Source: Candidatus Bathyarchaeota archaeon | GTDB lineage: Archaea > Thermoproteota > Bathyarchaeia > Bathyarchaeales > UBA233 | Length of the DNA: 64,000 nt | NCBI GenBank assembly: GCA_025057795.1 | Contig: JANXEP010000068.1 | Span: forward strand, 148,153 to 212,152 | Reading direction: 5' to 3' | Part shown: piece by piece, positions 1-9,282 of the stretch | How positions within the stretch are numbered: position 1 is the first letter of the stretch | How the letters are laid out: every line of letters starts with the position of its first letter | Program-made: the position numbers and the translations under genes | The notes under the pieces: model-generated | Told to the model about the DNA's origin: nothing | The model's database searches: none | Seen by the model: only the letters and a program-made list of their open reading frames with translations

Positions 1-1623
1 ATAGACCTTTACGCGATAGACTCCGAAAACACAGTTTAATGGTATTCGACCGTTCTGGTCTGTGAAACCGCTGTAGTGAAGCCCGCCCGTCAATTCCTGA
101 GCCTCTACAAAGGCGTCGGCTATGGGTTGATTTTTTGCGTCAACAACATTGATTTGGAGGTTTTTAACGGGACAGACTATTGCAATGTTGTTCCACGCTG
201 TCGCTTGCAAATTTGAGAAGCTATTATTCCCTTCGTTGAAGACTCTGCCGTAACGAGAAGCATTTACCACATACATGGCGTTTAAAAGCATTGAACGAAG
301 CTGCAGTGTTCCCGTTATGCCCGTCTGATATAGGGTTGGCGGCTCCGTCACTCTCTCCCCATTTAAATCTGAGACGTAGCTGCAGGTTAAGTTTAGCAAG
401 ATAAATGGGATTCCCATGTTTCCGTTCTGCGCGTTAACCACGGTTATGTTCAAGTTTGTAAGCAGGCAAGGAAGACTTAACCTCCCTTCACCCGTAAGAT
501 TGAAAGTTAAACTGCCAACGCTGACCCCTTTAAAATACGCTTTAGCATTGTATTCTCCTCGCTCAAGCCAAACGCTTGCAACACCCTCATCGCTGCTTTC
601 AACCTCATAAGTTGTATTCACTCTCCCATCAAAAATCTTAACGAGAACGCCGGCCACAGCTTCGCCGGCCAGGTTTCGCGGGAAAATCTCAGTTCTGAAT
701 CCAGGAACTTCAAAGGTCTGCGTATCTGGAGCGCTTCGCTTGGACGCTGGAACAGGCGTAATGCTTACAGTATAGTTTCCAACAAGGGCGTTGTCTGGAA
801 CCCTCCAACGCGCATCCACAACGCCGCCGGTTACTGGCCAGTTGAAAGAGGCTACGTTTTCATTTCCAAGTTTTATTGTGATGTTAACACTGTCATATGC
901 TGAATAGTCCACCGCCCTAACCTTCACAGGATCTCCCCTATGATATTCGCTTCGATCGGTTAACCCTACAAAGAATGTGCCCACCACAGTTCCATTGAAG
1001 AGTATTTTGTACTCTCCTGTAAAGTTGGTGTTTGCGCCGTTGGAAAAGTCTGTTGGATACGTGAAAACACCTTGGAAATCCCCAAAATTATCCGTGAAAA
1101 TTCTTTTACCTTTCACCTCATATTCTAAGTTCACAGCGGGCGTCTGAACCTTAATTTTTGGGTACTCAAAGTTTGCCTTACCCCCGGTTATTTTTACCAA
1201 AATCTCAATTTTTCCTCCCTGTTCAACTTGGACTGGCGGTTCCGGAAGAAGCGGTTCAACGGAACAGGCGGTTAACACCGTGAAGGCAGTGGTGCTGCTT
1301 TCACCAGTTTCAACGTCAATTATGGTCACGTCATATATGCCATGGGGTGTGTGGGGAACGGTGAATGAGACATTTACAGTACGACCAACAGCGTTTCCAA
1401 CACCGAGCTCTGTTTGGCCAAATTTCAACCTGTAGGATCCATTTTCCGTTGTTATATTGGCTATCACTTGGACGGTAGCTCCCACGTGTCCTGAAGAAGG
1501 TTTTAAGGAAATTATTGTTGTTTCAGCACTAACATGGGATAAGGGCGTCAACGTCGCTACGACAGATGTCAAAATAACTAAAACTATGGTTAAGGGCTTA
1601 ATTTTTGTGATTAATGGATGCAA
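1..1623 (-). CDS. Secreted surface protein with Ig-like repeats (C-terminus outside window)
   Basis: An open reading frame runs from a TTG start at 1623 off the left edge, so the C-terminus is missing. GGTGG lies just upstream and an in-frame stop occurs further upstream, which supports this start. The N-terminus (MHPLITKIKPL, then a hydrophobic run ending near SHVSA) reads as a signal peptide. About 500 residues of beta-rich sequence follow, with repeated segments resembling Ig-like or carboxypeptidase-regulatory folds (for example GHVGATVQV, GKIEILVKITGG, EGVASVWLERGEY). Many N-x-S/T sequons fit a glycosylated extracellular protein. No enzyme motif is visible. A cell-envelope or adhesion role is inference. 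Confidence 0.75.
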   Translation of the reverse strand, partial: MHPLITKIKPLTIVLVILTSVVATLTPLSHVSAETTIISLKPSSGHVGATVQVIANITTENGSYRLKFGQTELGVGNAVGRTVNVSFTVPHTPHGIYDVTIIDVETGESSTTAFTVLTACSVEPLLPEPPVQVEQGGKIEILVKITGGKANFEYPKIKVQTPAVNLEYEVKGKRIFTDNFGDFQGVFTYPTDFSNGANTNFTGEYKILFNGTVVGTFFVGLTDRSEYHRGDPVKVRAVDYSAYDSVNITIKLGNENVASFNWPVTGGVVDARWRVPDNALVGNYTVSITPVPASKRSAPDTQTFEVPGFRTEIFPRNLAGEAVAGVLVKIFDGRVNTTYEVESSDEGVASVWLERGEYNAKAYFKGVSVGSLTFNLTGEGRLSLPCLLTNLNITVVNAQNGNMGIPFILLNLTCSYVSDLNGERVTEPPTLYQTGITGTLQLRSMLLNAMYVVNASRYGRVFNEGNNSFSNLQATAWNNIAIVCPVKNLQINVVDAKNQPIADAFVEAQELTGGLHYSGFTDQNGRIPLNCVFGVYRVKVY

Positions 1624-1784
1624 AGGTTGCCACCCAGTCCCGTCTGGATGTGAAATCTTCTAATACACGGACATTTTAAAATTTACTTTTCCCTCTATCA
1701 CAGTTTAAGGCTAAACATAAACTGGCATTTTTGACGGAATTTTTTAAATTCTGTAAGGTATCAATTGGCATTGAGTGAAAATGG

Positions 1785-2963
1785 ATGCTTGATGAAATTT
1801 TAAACATGGTTAGGGCGCATGAGCAGTGGCGGGGCAAAGAATGTTTAAACCTTATTCCTTCGGAAAATGTTATGAGCCCTGCTGTGCGCGCTCTACTCTC
1901 GTCTGAACTTGGACACCGTTACACTTCAAGAGACCGATTTTACATGGGTACAAAGTTAATAGACGAGCTTGAACATTACGGTGAAGAGCTGGCTAAAGAC
2001 GTTTTCAGAGCTGAAACTGCCGATTTACGCCCCCTTTCTGGGCATGTAGCCGACCTAATTTTTCTGGCAAGCTTCACAAAACCCGGCGACCTGTTAACGT
2101 GTGTTTCTGAAGAAAACGGCGGTTATCCTGGGCTAGGCGAACCTGGTTTGGCTGGGCTTCTTGGTTTGAAGGCGGTGCCTTTCCCCTTTCTAAAGGATGT
2201 AATGAATATTGATGTTGGAAATGCTCGGGAAGCCATTAGGCGCATGAAGCCCAAAGTCGTCATGTTTGGGGCTAGCTACATCCTTTTCCCTCACCCGGTG
2301 AAGGAGTTGGCTGATGATGCCCTGGAGGTTGGAGCGATTGTGGGTTTTGACGGATCCCACGTTTTAGGGCTTATTGCTGGAAAACGGTTTCAAGATCCCC
2401 TAAGGGAGGGCGCGCATGCACTGTTTGGTTCAACACATAAATCCTTCTTCGGCCCTCAAGGGGGCATAATTTTGGCTGATAAAGAACACGGGGAAGTCAT
2501 GAAAGAGAAAATCTTTCCAAGGTTCGTGGATAACGCCCACTGGAACCGCATAGCCGCGCTAACTTTGGCGCTTGCTGAAATGAAGAAGTTTGGTGAAGCT
2601 TACGCGGAGCAAGTGATCCGCAACTCTAGGGCTTTAGCCAAAACACTGTACGATTATGGTTTCCCAGTTAAATGCCCAAATTTAGGTTTTACAAGTTCTC
2701 ATCAAGTCATTTTAGACTTCGGAGACCGCGAACAAAGCATAAGAATAGCGGAGAAGCTTCAGCGTGCAAACATTATTGTTGACCGCGCTATAAGGATTGG
2801 AACATGTGAAGTTACAAGGCGCGGAATGAAGGAGGGGGAGATGCTGAAAATTGCCGAATTAATCAAAAGAACCGTAGATGGGGAAAATCCAGAGGTTGTT
2901 AAGGAAGAGGTTGCAAAACTTTGCCTGAATTTTCAAAAGGTTGAATACTGTTTTGAAGGGTGA
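1785..2963 (+). CDS. glyA: Serine hydroxymethyltransferase-like PLP enzyme
   Basis: The 392-residue protein has the fold-type I PLP layout of serine hydroxymethyltransferase, which interconverts serine and glycine with a tetrahydrofolate or tetrahydromethanopterin carrier. Visible landmarks are LNLIPSENVMS near the N-terminus, RPLSGHVADL around 82-91, D189 and H192 in DGSHVLGLIAG, and the probable Schiff-base lysine K219 in STHKSFFGPQGG. It is somewhat shorter than bacterial GlyA (about 415 residues), and several segments are divergent, so another one-carbon PLP role is possible. The ATG at 1785 is preferred because an in-frame TGA lies three codons upstream. Confidence 0.8.
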   Translation: MLDEILNMVRAHEQWRGKECLNLIPSENVMSPAVRALLSSELGHRYTSRDRFYMGTKLIDELEHYGEELAKDVFRAETADLRPLSGHVADLIFLASFTKPGDLLTCVSEENGGYPGLGEPGLAGLLGLKAVPFPFLKDVMNIDVGNAREAIRRMKPKVVMFGASYILFPHPVKELADDALEVGAIVGFDGSHVLGLIAGKRFQDPLREGAHALFGSTHKSFFGPQGGIILADKEHGEVMKEKIFPRFVDNAHWNRIAALTLALAEMKKFGEAYAEQVIRNSRALAKTLYDYGFPVKCPNLGFTSSHQVILDFGDREQSIRIAEKLQRANIIVDRAIRIGTCEVTRRGMKEGEMLKIAELIKRTVDGENPEVVKEEVAKLCLNFQKVEYCFEG

Positions 2964-3038
2964 TGAACCTTTTTATAACTTCTCTCGCTATTCCTAAAGC
3001 GAAAATCTCAGTAACCAGCCCCTCACCATGGGATTCAG

Positions 3039-3998
3039 ATGGGCCTTGTGCCAGAGCAGCTAATCGGAGCGTTGAAGAAACATAAGTACCACATCGTAGG
3101 CAGACATTCCGCCGTAAAAAGGTGCAGATGGCTTTATGAGGCCTTAGTTCATAATAGGCCCTGCTACAAACAGAGGTTTTACGGGATAAAATCCCATCAA
3201 TGCATACAGATGACTCCCTCCCTTTTTTATTGCACGCAGAGATGCCTCTTTTGTTGGAGAGCCCAAAGCGGCGACCTTCAAATATCTTGGGAAGAGACAA
3301 AGCTGCCAAGGTGGGATTTGCCAGAGGAGATTGTTGAGGAAAGCATAAGGGCGCAGCTTGAAATTTTAAGCGGGTATAAAGGAAACCCCAAGGCTGACCC
3401 CCAAAAGTTTCGGGAAGCCTTAAGGCCTAGACACGCGGCAATAAGTTTAACCGGTGAACCCGCCCTCTACGAGCCTTTAGGCGAGCTTATTCAAGCCTTT
3501 CACAAGCGGGGTTTCACAACGTTTCTTGTTTCTAACGGCACGCTTCCAACAGCGCTTGCAAAAATAAGCCATGAGCCCACACAACTTTACATTTCTGTCT
3601 GCGCTCCAAACAAAGAAACTTACGAGAGGGTTTGCCGCCCAATTGTCAAAGACGCGTGGGAGAAAATCAACGAAACATTAGAACTCCTGCAAAGTTTCAA
3701 ATGTCCCACGGTGATTCGCATAACCGCCGCACGCGGTTTAAACATGGAAAACGTTGAGGGATACGCTAAACTTATAGAGAAGGCTAATCCGACATACGTT
3801 GAGCCTAAAGCTTACATGCATGTAGGCTTTTCAAGGCTTCGTCTAAGTTATGAAAACATGCCAAGCCACAGGGAAATACGCAACTTTGCACTAAAACTGG
3901 CAGCTGAAACAGGCTACAACGTTGTTGACGAGTCGGAAGAAAGCAGGGTTGTGCTGTTAAGTCGCCTAGAAAAACCCTTACGTTTTCAACCAATATGA
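3039..3998 (+). CDS. taw1: tRNA 4-demethylwyosine synthase (TYW1/Taw1), radical SAM
   Basis: This 319-residue enzyme makes the tricyclic 4-demethylwyosine base from N1-methylguanosine-37 of tRNA-Phe, using pyruvate and S-adenosylmethionine. The radical-SAM cluster cysteines are C65, C69 and C72 (CTQRCLFC). The second cluster used by TYW1 is represented by C29, C42 and C55, with family-typical spacing. SLTGEPALYEP and FLVSNGT match the conserved core. Unlike eukaryotic TYW1 it has no flavodoxin domain, as is normal in archaea. It is separated from the SHMT-like gene by about 75 bases. Confidence 0.95.
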   Translation: MGLVPEQLIGALKKHKYHIVGRHSAVKRCRWLYEALVHNRPCYKQRFYGIKSHQCIQMTPSLFYCTQRCLFCWRAQSGDLQISWEETKLPRWDLPEEIVEESIRAQLEILSGYKGNPKADPQKFREALRPRHAAISLTGEPALYEPLGELIQAFHKRGFTTFLVSNGTLPTALAKISHEPTQLYISVCAPNKETYERVCRPIVKDAWEKINETLELLQSFKCPTVIRITAARGLNMENVEGYAKLIEKANPTYVEPKAYMHVGFSRLRLSYENMPSHREIRNFALKLAAETGYNVVDESEESRVVLLSRLEKPLRFQPI

Positions 3999-4088
3999 CT
4001 TTGACTTTTCACCGCTCGTGAGGGTAAAGGTTAAATAGAATGCCCTTAAAGTTCTTGCAAAACTAAGGTTCCATCGAGGTGTTCGAAC

Positions 4089-4283
4089 ATGGTTAGCGAA
4101 GGAAGAGGAAGACTTTTCAGAAGGAAAGACGGCAAATTCCTAATATATTTGCCCAAGGACTTGGCTGAAGACAGCATGTTCCCCTTCAAGGTTGCCGACT
4201 CGATGTTCGTTAAGGTAAGCTTCAAAATAGGCGACGATAAACTAACCATAGAGCGGTGGCCAGAGCCGGTAGGAAAAGAGTGA
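4089..4283 (+). CDS. Small conserved-looking protein, 64 aa, unknown function
   Basis: A 64-residue basic protein starts at an ATG eight bases after GAGGTG. It reads as a compact beta protein: a charged start (RGRLFRRKDGKF), YLPKDLAEDSMFPF, then KVSFKIGDDKLTIERW. The swapped-hairpin look is loosely reminiscent of SpoVT/AbrB-type DNA-binding domains, but no diagnostic motif supports that. It sits between the wyosine synthase and translin genes on the same strand. Confidence 0.6.
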   Translation: MVSEGRGRLFRRKDGKFLIYLPKDLAEDSMFPFKVADSMFVKVSFKIGDDKLTIERWPEPVGKE

Positions 4284-4385
4284 GCTGCCAAGGCCTTCAA
4301 CCATTTGCCGCTTTCTTTTTCACCTTTCTTTGGTAAACGATAAAATAGTAGGTTAACCACTTTAAATGAGAGAAGTGCCGAGCAT

Positions 4386-5033
4386 ATGAGCTCTTTAAGG
4401 ACAATTTTGAAGAACATTCAAAAAGGGCTTAGGGGGAAAGAGAAAGCGCGGGAAAAAGCTCAAGCCGACATGCGAAAAGTTACAAGTCTTTCAAAACAAG
4501 CGATACTTTTCATACACCAAAAAAGACTGAATGAAGCTAGAAAGCTTCTGGTGAAAGTTAAGGAAATTATTGCGAGGCTTAATGAAGCTGCAAAAGAAAA
4601 TTCAGACATAATTCACGGCGGCTTATTCAACATGGCGCTTCAGGAATATTCCGAAGCAAACATATTTCTCAAACTCGTCGAGGAGTCACGTTTTATCACC
4701 CCTGAGGAAATCAACGTGCCTCCAGTAGATTATGTGTTAGGACTGGCGGATGTTATTGGCGAGTGCAGGCGTTTGGCGTTAGATGCCTTGCGGGAGGGAG
4801 ATGTGGAGAAAAGCGAAAAATGCTTACAGTTGATGGATGAAATTTACACAGAACTTATGGCTATGGATGAAGCCTACATGCTGGTTCCAGGGTTAAGGCG
4901 GAAATGCGACGTTGCGAGAAAAATTATTGAAACCACCCGTGGAGACGTAACCCATGAAGTGCAAAGGCAAAGGCTTGAAAAGTACTTGAAAAGCTTTGAA
5001 AAAAGGCATAAGCGCCAAAAGGTAGCCAAATGA
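4386..5033 (+). CDS. Translin family protein
   Basis: A 215-residue almost all-helical protein of the translin/TRAX superfamily. The C-terminal signature GLRRKCDVARKIIETTRGDVT (about residues 169-189) is characteristic, and HGGLFNMALQEYSEANIFL fits the central helix. Archaeal translins form octameric barrels that bind or cleave RNA; eukaryotic relatives make the C3PO nuclease. Whether this one keeps nuclease activity cannot be read from sequence. Its stop overlaps the endonuclease V start by four bases (ATGA), so the two are translationally coupled, giving a small nucleic-acid processing unit. Confidence 0.85.
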   Translation: MSSLRTILKNIQKGLRGKEKAREKAQADMRKVTSLSKQAILFIHQKRLNEARKLLVKVKEIIARLNEAAKENSDIIHGGLFNMALQEYSEANIFLKLVEESRFITPEEINVPPVDYVLGLADVIGECRRLALDALREGDVEKSEKCLQLMDEIYTELMAMDEAYMLVPGLRRKCDVARKIIETTRGDVTHEVQRQRLEKYLKSFEKRHKRQKVAK

Positions 5034-5719
5034 GCATCACAAAATTGGGCGCTAACTTCTCCATTGAAAAGGCTCGCAAAGCGCAGCTACATTTGTCAAA
5101 GCAAATAGTTTTGAGGGATTTGCTGCCTAGAAAAATCCGCTACATCGCTGGTGTTGACGTGGCGTATAACGGCGAATCCGCCATTGGGGCGGTTGCTGTT
5201 TTAGAATATTCCACCTTGAACCTTGTTGAATCGCAAACAGCCATCTGCAAAATCGCTTTCCCCTACATCCCAACACTTCTCTCCTTTAGAGAGGTTCCGC
5301 CTTCAGTTTTATGCATTAGGAAATTGAAGACGCAGCCAGACGTTTTCCTCGTTGACGGACACGGTTTTGCCCACCCATACCATTGCGGCTTTGCAAGCCA
5401 TTTAGGCGTGGTTCTAAGGAGACCAACAATAGGGGTTGCAAAACATAGGCTAATCGGCGAAATCGAAGATTCCAAAGACGGGGATTTTGCCCGCCTGAAA
5501 CATGAAGGCGAAATAGTTGGCGCTGTGTTAAAAACTATACGTGGCCATAAGCCAGTTTACGTCAGCGTAGGGCATATGGTTTCGCTGGAAACAGCCGTCA
5601 AGATAGTTAGGCATTGCACACGCCGCAGTAACATCCCCGAGCCTTTGATAAAAGCCCATCAAACAGCAGCGGAAGCAAAAAATGGAATAAGCCGCTTAAA
5701 AGCGTTTGTGAAAACGTAA
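5030..5719 (+). CDS. nfi: Endonuclease V
   Basis: A 229-residue endonuclease V, which cuts near deoxyinosine in DNA or inosine in RNA. The RNase H-like catalytic acids are visible: D43 in IAGVDVAY, E88 in LSFREVP and D109 in LVDGHGFAHP. The YIPTLLSFRE segment matches the wedge region used for lesion recognition. Length is normal. It starts inside the stop codon of the translin gene (4-base overlap), suggesting one transcript. Confidence 0.95.
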   Translation: MSITKLGANFSIEKARKAQLHLSKQIVLRDLLPRKIRYIAGVDVAYNGESAIGAVAVLEYSTLNLVESQTAICKIAFPYIPTLLSFREVPPSVLCIRKLKTQPDVFLVDGHGFAHPYHCGFASHLGVVLRRPTIGVAKHRLIGEIEDSKDGDFARLKHEGEIVGAVLKTIRGHKPVYVSVGHMVSLETAVKIVRHCTRRSNIPEPLIKAHQTAAEAKNGISRLKAFVKT

Positions 5720-5767
5720 TAACTTTAAACCCTTAATATGATATGCAGATAAAAAGGGCGTGAAAAT

Positions 5768-6475
5768 GTGCTTCATCCTAAAATTGAGGCTTTAACCCGT
5801 AAGATCCGCGACGAAAATGTTCGAAAGAAAGTTGTTGAGTTGCTTGAAAATCCTGTTTTTGAGATTGATGGAAAAGTTTATTCTGGTTTACCCTTGGACT
5901 CTTCGCCAGCCGGCTTGTCGCATCACCACTGCTATGCAGGCGGCTACATTGAACACGTTGTCTCCGCGGCTAATTTAGCTTTGGCGCTGTGCAATTCTGT
6001 GGAGAAAGTTTACCGTGGGAAGGTTAACCGCGACCTTGTAATAGCTGGCGTACTACTGCATGACCTTTTCAAGCCCCTCACCTACGCCGTAAATAATGAG
6101 GGAGGTTATCGCTCCACAAGCTTGGCTGACTACATGGACCATTTATCGCTTATCATTTCGGAACTTGTTCGAAGGGGGTTCCCCCTCGAACTAGTGCATG
6201 TGGTTTCAGCCCATCATGGAGATTATGGTCCAATAAAACCGCACACGGTGGAGGCTTTAATTTGCCATTTAGCAGACCAGATGGACTCACGGTTAAACGG
6301 AGAAATCCTAAACGCTGCCGCATATATTGCCAGAAAGGCTGTCGGCGAGGAGATACAGGGCTTAACGGCGAAGGAAGCCTTCGAAATAATCCAATCGAAG
6401 GTCGCCGAAGGCTGGGAGGCTGCAGCGAAAACCGTTGAGAAAATAAAACGGAGAAGGGAGCGACGTAAAGCTTAA
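5768..6475 (+). CDS. HD-domain phosphohydrolase
   Basis: The 235-residue protein carries a single HD domain: H63 in GGYIEHVV, the HD pair at 98-99 in VLLHDLFKP, VSAHHGDYGP in the middle and a late aspartate in HLADQMDSR. This resembles the HD part of YhaM-type 3'-5' exoribonucleases, without the OB-fold part. The substrate, RNA or nucleotide, is not certain. The C-terminus is strongly basic (KIKRRRERRKA), which would suit nucleic-acid contact. GTG at 5768 is the start; the ATG two bases earlier is in another frame. Confidence 0.8.
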   Translation: MLHPKIEALTRKIRDENVRKKVVELLENPVFEIDGKVYSGLPLDSSPAGLSHHHCYAGGYIEHVVSAANLALALCNSVEKVYRGKVNRDLVIAGVLLHDLFKPLTYAVNNEGGYRSTSLADYMDHLSLIISELVRRGFPLELVHVVSAHHGDYGPIKPHTVEALICHLADQMDSRLNGEILNAAAYIARKAVGEEIQGLTAKEAFEIIQSKVAEGWEAAAKTVEKIKRRRERRKA

Positions 6476-6512
6476 AAGATTTCCCATTTGAATGTGACGG
6501 TGGTGCTTGAAA

Positions 6513-6839
6513 ATGGAGATAACGTTCGAGGAGTTCCAAAAGCTAGACATGCGGGTGGGAAAGGTTATAGAGGCAAACCAGATTCCAGGCTCACGGAACC
6601 TTATAAGAATGATTGTGGATTTTGGGACGGAAAAAAGGCAGGCTGTGGCTGGGCTTCTCCAATGGTATAAGCCTGAAGAGCTTGTGGGTAAAAAGTACGC
6701 CTTCGTGTTGAACCTTCAGAAGAGAAAGTTCATGGGCGTGGAATCCCAATGCATGATACTGGCTGCTGAGGATGGAAAAGGAAACGTTGTAGCCATACAA
6801 CCTGAAAAGGACATAGGCGAAGGAAGCAGAATCCACTGA
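6513..6839 (+). CDS. tRNA-binding (EMAPII/CsaA-like) OB-fold protein
   Basis: A stand-alone tRNA-binding domain like the C-terminal domain of methionyl-tRNA synthetase, Arc1p or CsaA. Markers are LDMRVGKVIEANQIPGS near the start, then AGLLQWYKPEELVGKKYAFVLN, MGVESQCMILAA and the final ..IGEGSRIH. It may serve as the free beta chain of MetRS, though that is inference. The reading frame opens at a TTG (6507), but GGTGG at 6499-6503 is better spaced for ATG 6513, which is used here. It converges on rfcL, with stop codons about five bases apart. Confidence 0.85.
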   Translation: MEITFEEFQKLDMRVGKVIEANQIPGSRNLIRMIVDFGTEKRQAVAGLLQWYKPEELVGKKYAFVLNLQKRKFMGVESQCMILAAEDGKGNVVAIQPEKDIGEGSRIH

Positions 6840-6843
6840 GATC

Positions 6844-8103
6844 TTAGCCTAAAAGCTCTTTTATAGCCTCAGCTTTTTCCCTGCTTTCAGCCAAATATTC
6901 AATCATCTCAGGGCTTAGGTCAAACCACTTTGCGAGTCCAGCCGCCATCTCAGCATTGTTTTTGAAGATTATCCGTAGATATGGCAGCATTTCTTTTGAG
7001 GCTCTTGCCGCTGAGATATGGCATCTACGTTTGATTTTGCGCCCTATTTCCAACTGCATTGCCCTTTCCGCCTTAGACTTTGAAAGCATCTGTATACGCT
7101 GGGGGAAGTGAAACGGTGTCCACCCTGAAGGTTTAGTGTTAATTCTGGACATGGCAACGCCTCCAGCCATGAGGTCAACCACGTACCTCATAAAGCTCCA
7201 ATCCTGGGTGCTCCTTATCCTACCCCTATAAACGTCGGCAAGCGACAAAGCATCCATAGCCCTTGCTAGGTCATGGGGGTCGGTTAAATGGGCTGGAACG
7301 TTCTCGTATATCCACTCGAAAAGCATGTCCACGTCAACGTCAGCCATATCAACCGCGCGTTTCGCCCCTTCACACGTCTTAGCGTAAACAATCATCCGTA
7401 GAACTGTGAAAATTGTTTCCTGTCTATCCCTATAACCAAGCCATGAAACATCATCATATGTTAGTTTTTTCTTCCCCTGCGCCAAGGCTTGGAGGTCATT
7501 TACCGCGGAGCGGACATCGCCTTCGGAACGGTTTGCAATAAACTTTAAGGCGTTTTCCTCCGCCTGTATTCCCTCTTTTAGGCATATAGCCTTTAAATAA
7601 CTCAAAACCTCGCTGGCTTTAGGCTTTTTAAACTCTATTAGCAGACAATGGTTTCGCAAATTTGTGAATCTCGGGTCATAAGCGTTGTTGGCTATCAAAA
7701 CTATTGGACAATGGGCAGTTTTAACTATTTCCGTTATTGCTGCAACCCCGCCCTTGTCAGCTGTCCCGGTTATCCCGTCAAGCTCGTCTAAAAGAATTAT
7801 TCTTCTCGTGCCAAAGAGCGACCCGTAGTGTGAGGCTAACCCTGCGAAACGTTTTATCGCCTCCTCCGTCCTATAATCGCTGGCGTTTTTCTCCACAAGC
7901 TCCATCTTAAAATCGTTCGCCAAGGCTTCAACGGAAACCGTTTTTCCAACCCCTGGAGGACCATATATGAAGGCTGCTCTTTTTGGGGGAACGCCCTTAT
8001 CCCAAGACTTTATCCACTCAACGAGTTTCTGTATTGCCTCCCTGTTTCCAACGACCTCCCTCAGGGTTTTCGGCTTATGTTTGAGGGCCCAAGCGGAGTA
8101 CAT
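6844..8103 (-). CDS. rfcL: Replication factor C large subunit
   Basis: The 419-residue AAA+ subunit of the clamp loader that opens PCNA on primed DNA. Walker A GPPGVGKT lies at 48-55, LLDELDGI is Walker B, and KNASDYR and RSEGDVRSAVNDLQ are clamp-loader motifs. The N-terminus (WALKHKPKTLREVVGN) is typical of the large subunit. No clear PCNA-interacting QxxLxxFF motif is visible at the C-terminus (KAEAIKELLG), though many archaeal RfcL proteins have one. It follows rfcS with a two-base gap, so they form one operon. Confidence 0.95.
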   Translation of the reverse strand: MYSAWALKHKPKTLREVVGNREAIQKLVEWIKSWDKGVPPKRAAFIYGPPGVGKTVSVEALANDFKMELVEKNASDYRTEEAIKRFAGLASHYGSLFGTRRIILLDELDGITGTADKGGVAAITEIVKTAHCPIVLIANNAYDPRFTNLRNHCLLIEFKKPKASEVLSYLKAICLKEGIQAEENALKFIANRSEGDVRSAVNDLQALAQGKKKLTYDDVSWLGYRDRQETIFTVLRMIVYAKTCEGAKRAVDMADVDVDMLFEWIYENVPAHLTDPHDLARAMDALSLADVYRGRIRSTQDWSFMRYVVDLMAGGVAMSRINTKPSGWTPFHFPQRIQMLSKSKAERAMQLEIGRKIKRRCHISAARASKEMLPYLRIIFKNNAEMAAGLAKWFDLSPEMIEYLAESREKAEAIKELLG

Positions 8104-8105
8104 CC

Positions 8106-9107
8106 TTACACCTTTTTGGCTATTTTCATTTCGTACGCTGCCTCGACAATCTTAGCCAACAATGCGCTTAGCTGGACTTCCTCGTCCGCCCCTTCCACAA
8201 GCCTAAAATCTATTTCACCTATTATGGCGGCAAGCTTTATTTTCCAATGCTCCGGAATATTCACCCTGAAAATTTCCGTGTGAATTTGACGTATTATGTC
8301 GCTTCCTGCCACCCCATATTTCTGAATCATGTCGCGAAGCTGTTTTCGCGCTTCTAGGAAGTCTCCCTTCATGGCTGTTTCAATCATTTTCTGCACATCC
8401 GCAGGGTTGGCTTTTCCAGCTATGGAATAAACAACCTTTGCGTCTACTGGTCTGCCCAGCGAAGCCGCAGCCTGCAGAGTATTTATCGCCTTCCTTAGGT
8501 CTCCACCGCAAACTTCGAAGATGGCGTCTAATCCTTCATCCAAAAGTTTTACCCCTTCATTTTCGGCTATGTATCTCAAGTATTTGTCATGCTCCTCTCT
8601 GGGCAAGTGGGTAAACCGAAAGGGCGCACAACGCGACTGTATAGGCTCTATTATTTTGCCGCTGTAATTTGCGCACAAGATAAATCTGCATGTTTCTGTG
8701 TAACGCTCCATGGTTCGCCGCAAGGCCTGTTGAGCGTCGGCGGTCATGTTGTCTGCCTCATCCAAAATAAGAATCTTGAAGGGAATTTCACCTATGGATC
8801 TAACCCTCGCAAAAGTTTTTACAGTTTCGCGCACAACGTCTATTCCACGCTCGTCGCTGGCGTTTAACTCCATAATATGTTCACGGTAGCCCTCACCATA
8901 AAGATCCCGCGCTAAACATAGGGCCGCTGTTGTTTTCCCAGTTCCAGGCGGACCGGCAAAAATGCAGTGGGGCACGTTTTTTGACCTAACAAAACTTTTC
9001 AATCGCTCAACAATTTCTTTCTGGTCCACCATGTCGTTCAACGTTTTCGGCCTATATTTCTCAGCCCACATTTCAAAACTCAAACGGTAATCCTCCCATA
9101 GCTTCAT
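8106..9107 (-). CDS. rfcS: Replication factor C small subunit
   Basis: About 333 residues of the AAA+ clamp-loader small subunit: MWAEKYRPKTLNDMV at the start of the conserved region, Walker A GPPGTGKT, LILDEADNMT, the SRC motif in IQSRCAPFRF and the clamp-loader C-terminal domain. The frame stays open to 9326, overlapping the divergent GINS gene, but that extension has no family similarity. ATG 9107 is chosen. ATG 9071, directly at MWAEKYRP, is the alternative and gives the shorter length. It is co-transcribed with rfcL. Confidence 0.95.
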   Translation of the reverse strand: MKLWEDYRLSFEMWAEKYRPKTLNDMVDQKEIVERLKSFVRSKNVPHCIFAGPPGTGKTTAALCLARDLYGEGYREHIMELNASDERGIDVVRETVKTFARVRSIGEIPFKILILDEADNMTADAQQALRRTMERYTETCRFILCANYSGKIIEPIQSRCAPFRFTHLPREEHDKYLRYIAENEGVKLLDEGLDAIFEVCGGDLRKAINTLQAAASLGRPVDAKVVYSIAGKANPADVQKMIETAMKGDFLEARKQLRDMIQKYGVAGSDIIRQIHTEIFRVNIPEHWKIKLAAIIGEIDFRLVEGADEEVQLSALLAKIVEAAYEMKIAKKV

Positions 9108-9282
9108 AGGAGGGCATGTTAATAAAAGCTTACTTTCCCTAAACACCCAATTATGTTCAGACTTCGCGGGAAACCCCTCTTGTTCAATAAACTTTAAATT
9201 ACTGAACTTTTCCATCGCATTTTTTATACTACAGCTTTTTATACTGTGGAGAGGGATAAACCGTTTGGGAGGGGAAGGAACC

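Noticed and set aside
2899..3309. A 136-codon minus-strand frame rich in cysteine
   Set aside because: It lies antisense over the N-terminal part of the TYW1 gene, whose motifs are intact; the cysteines are a by-product of the opposite strand.
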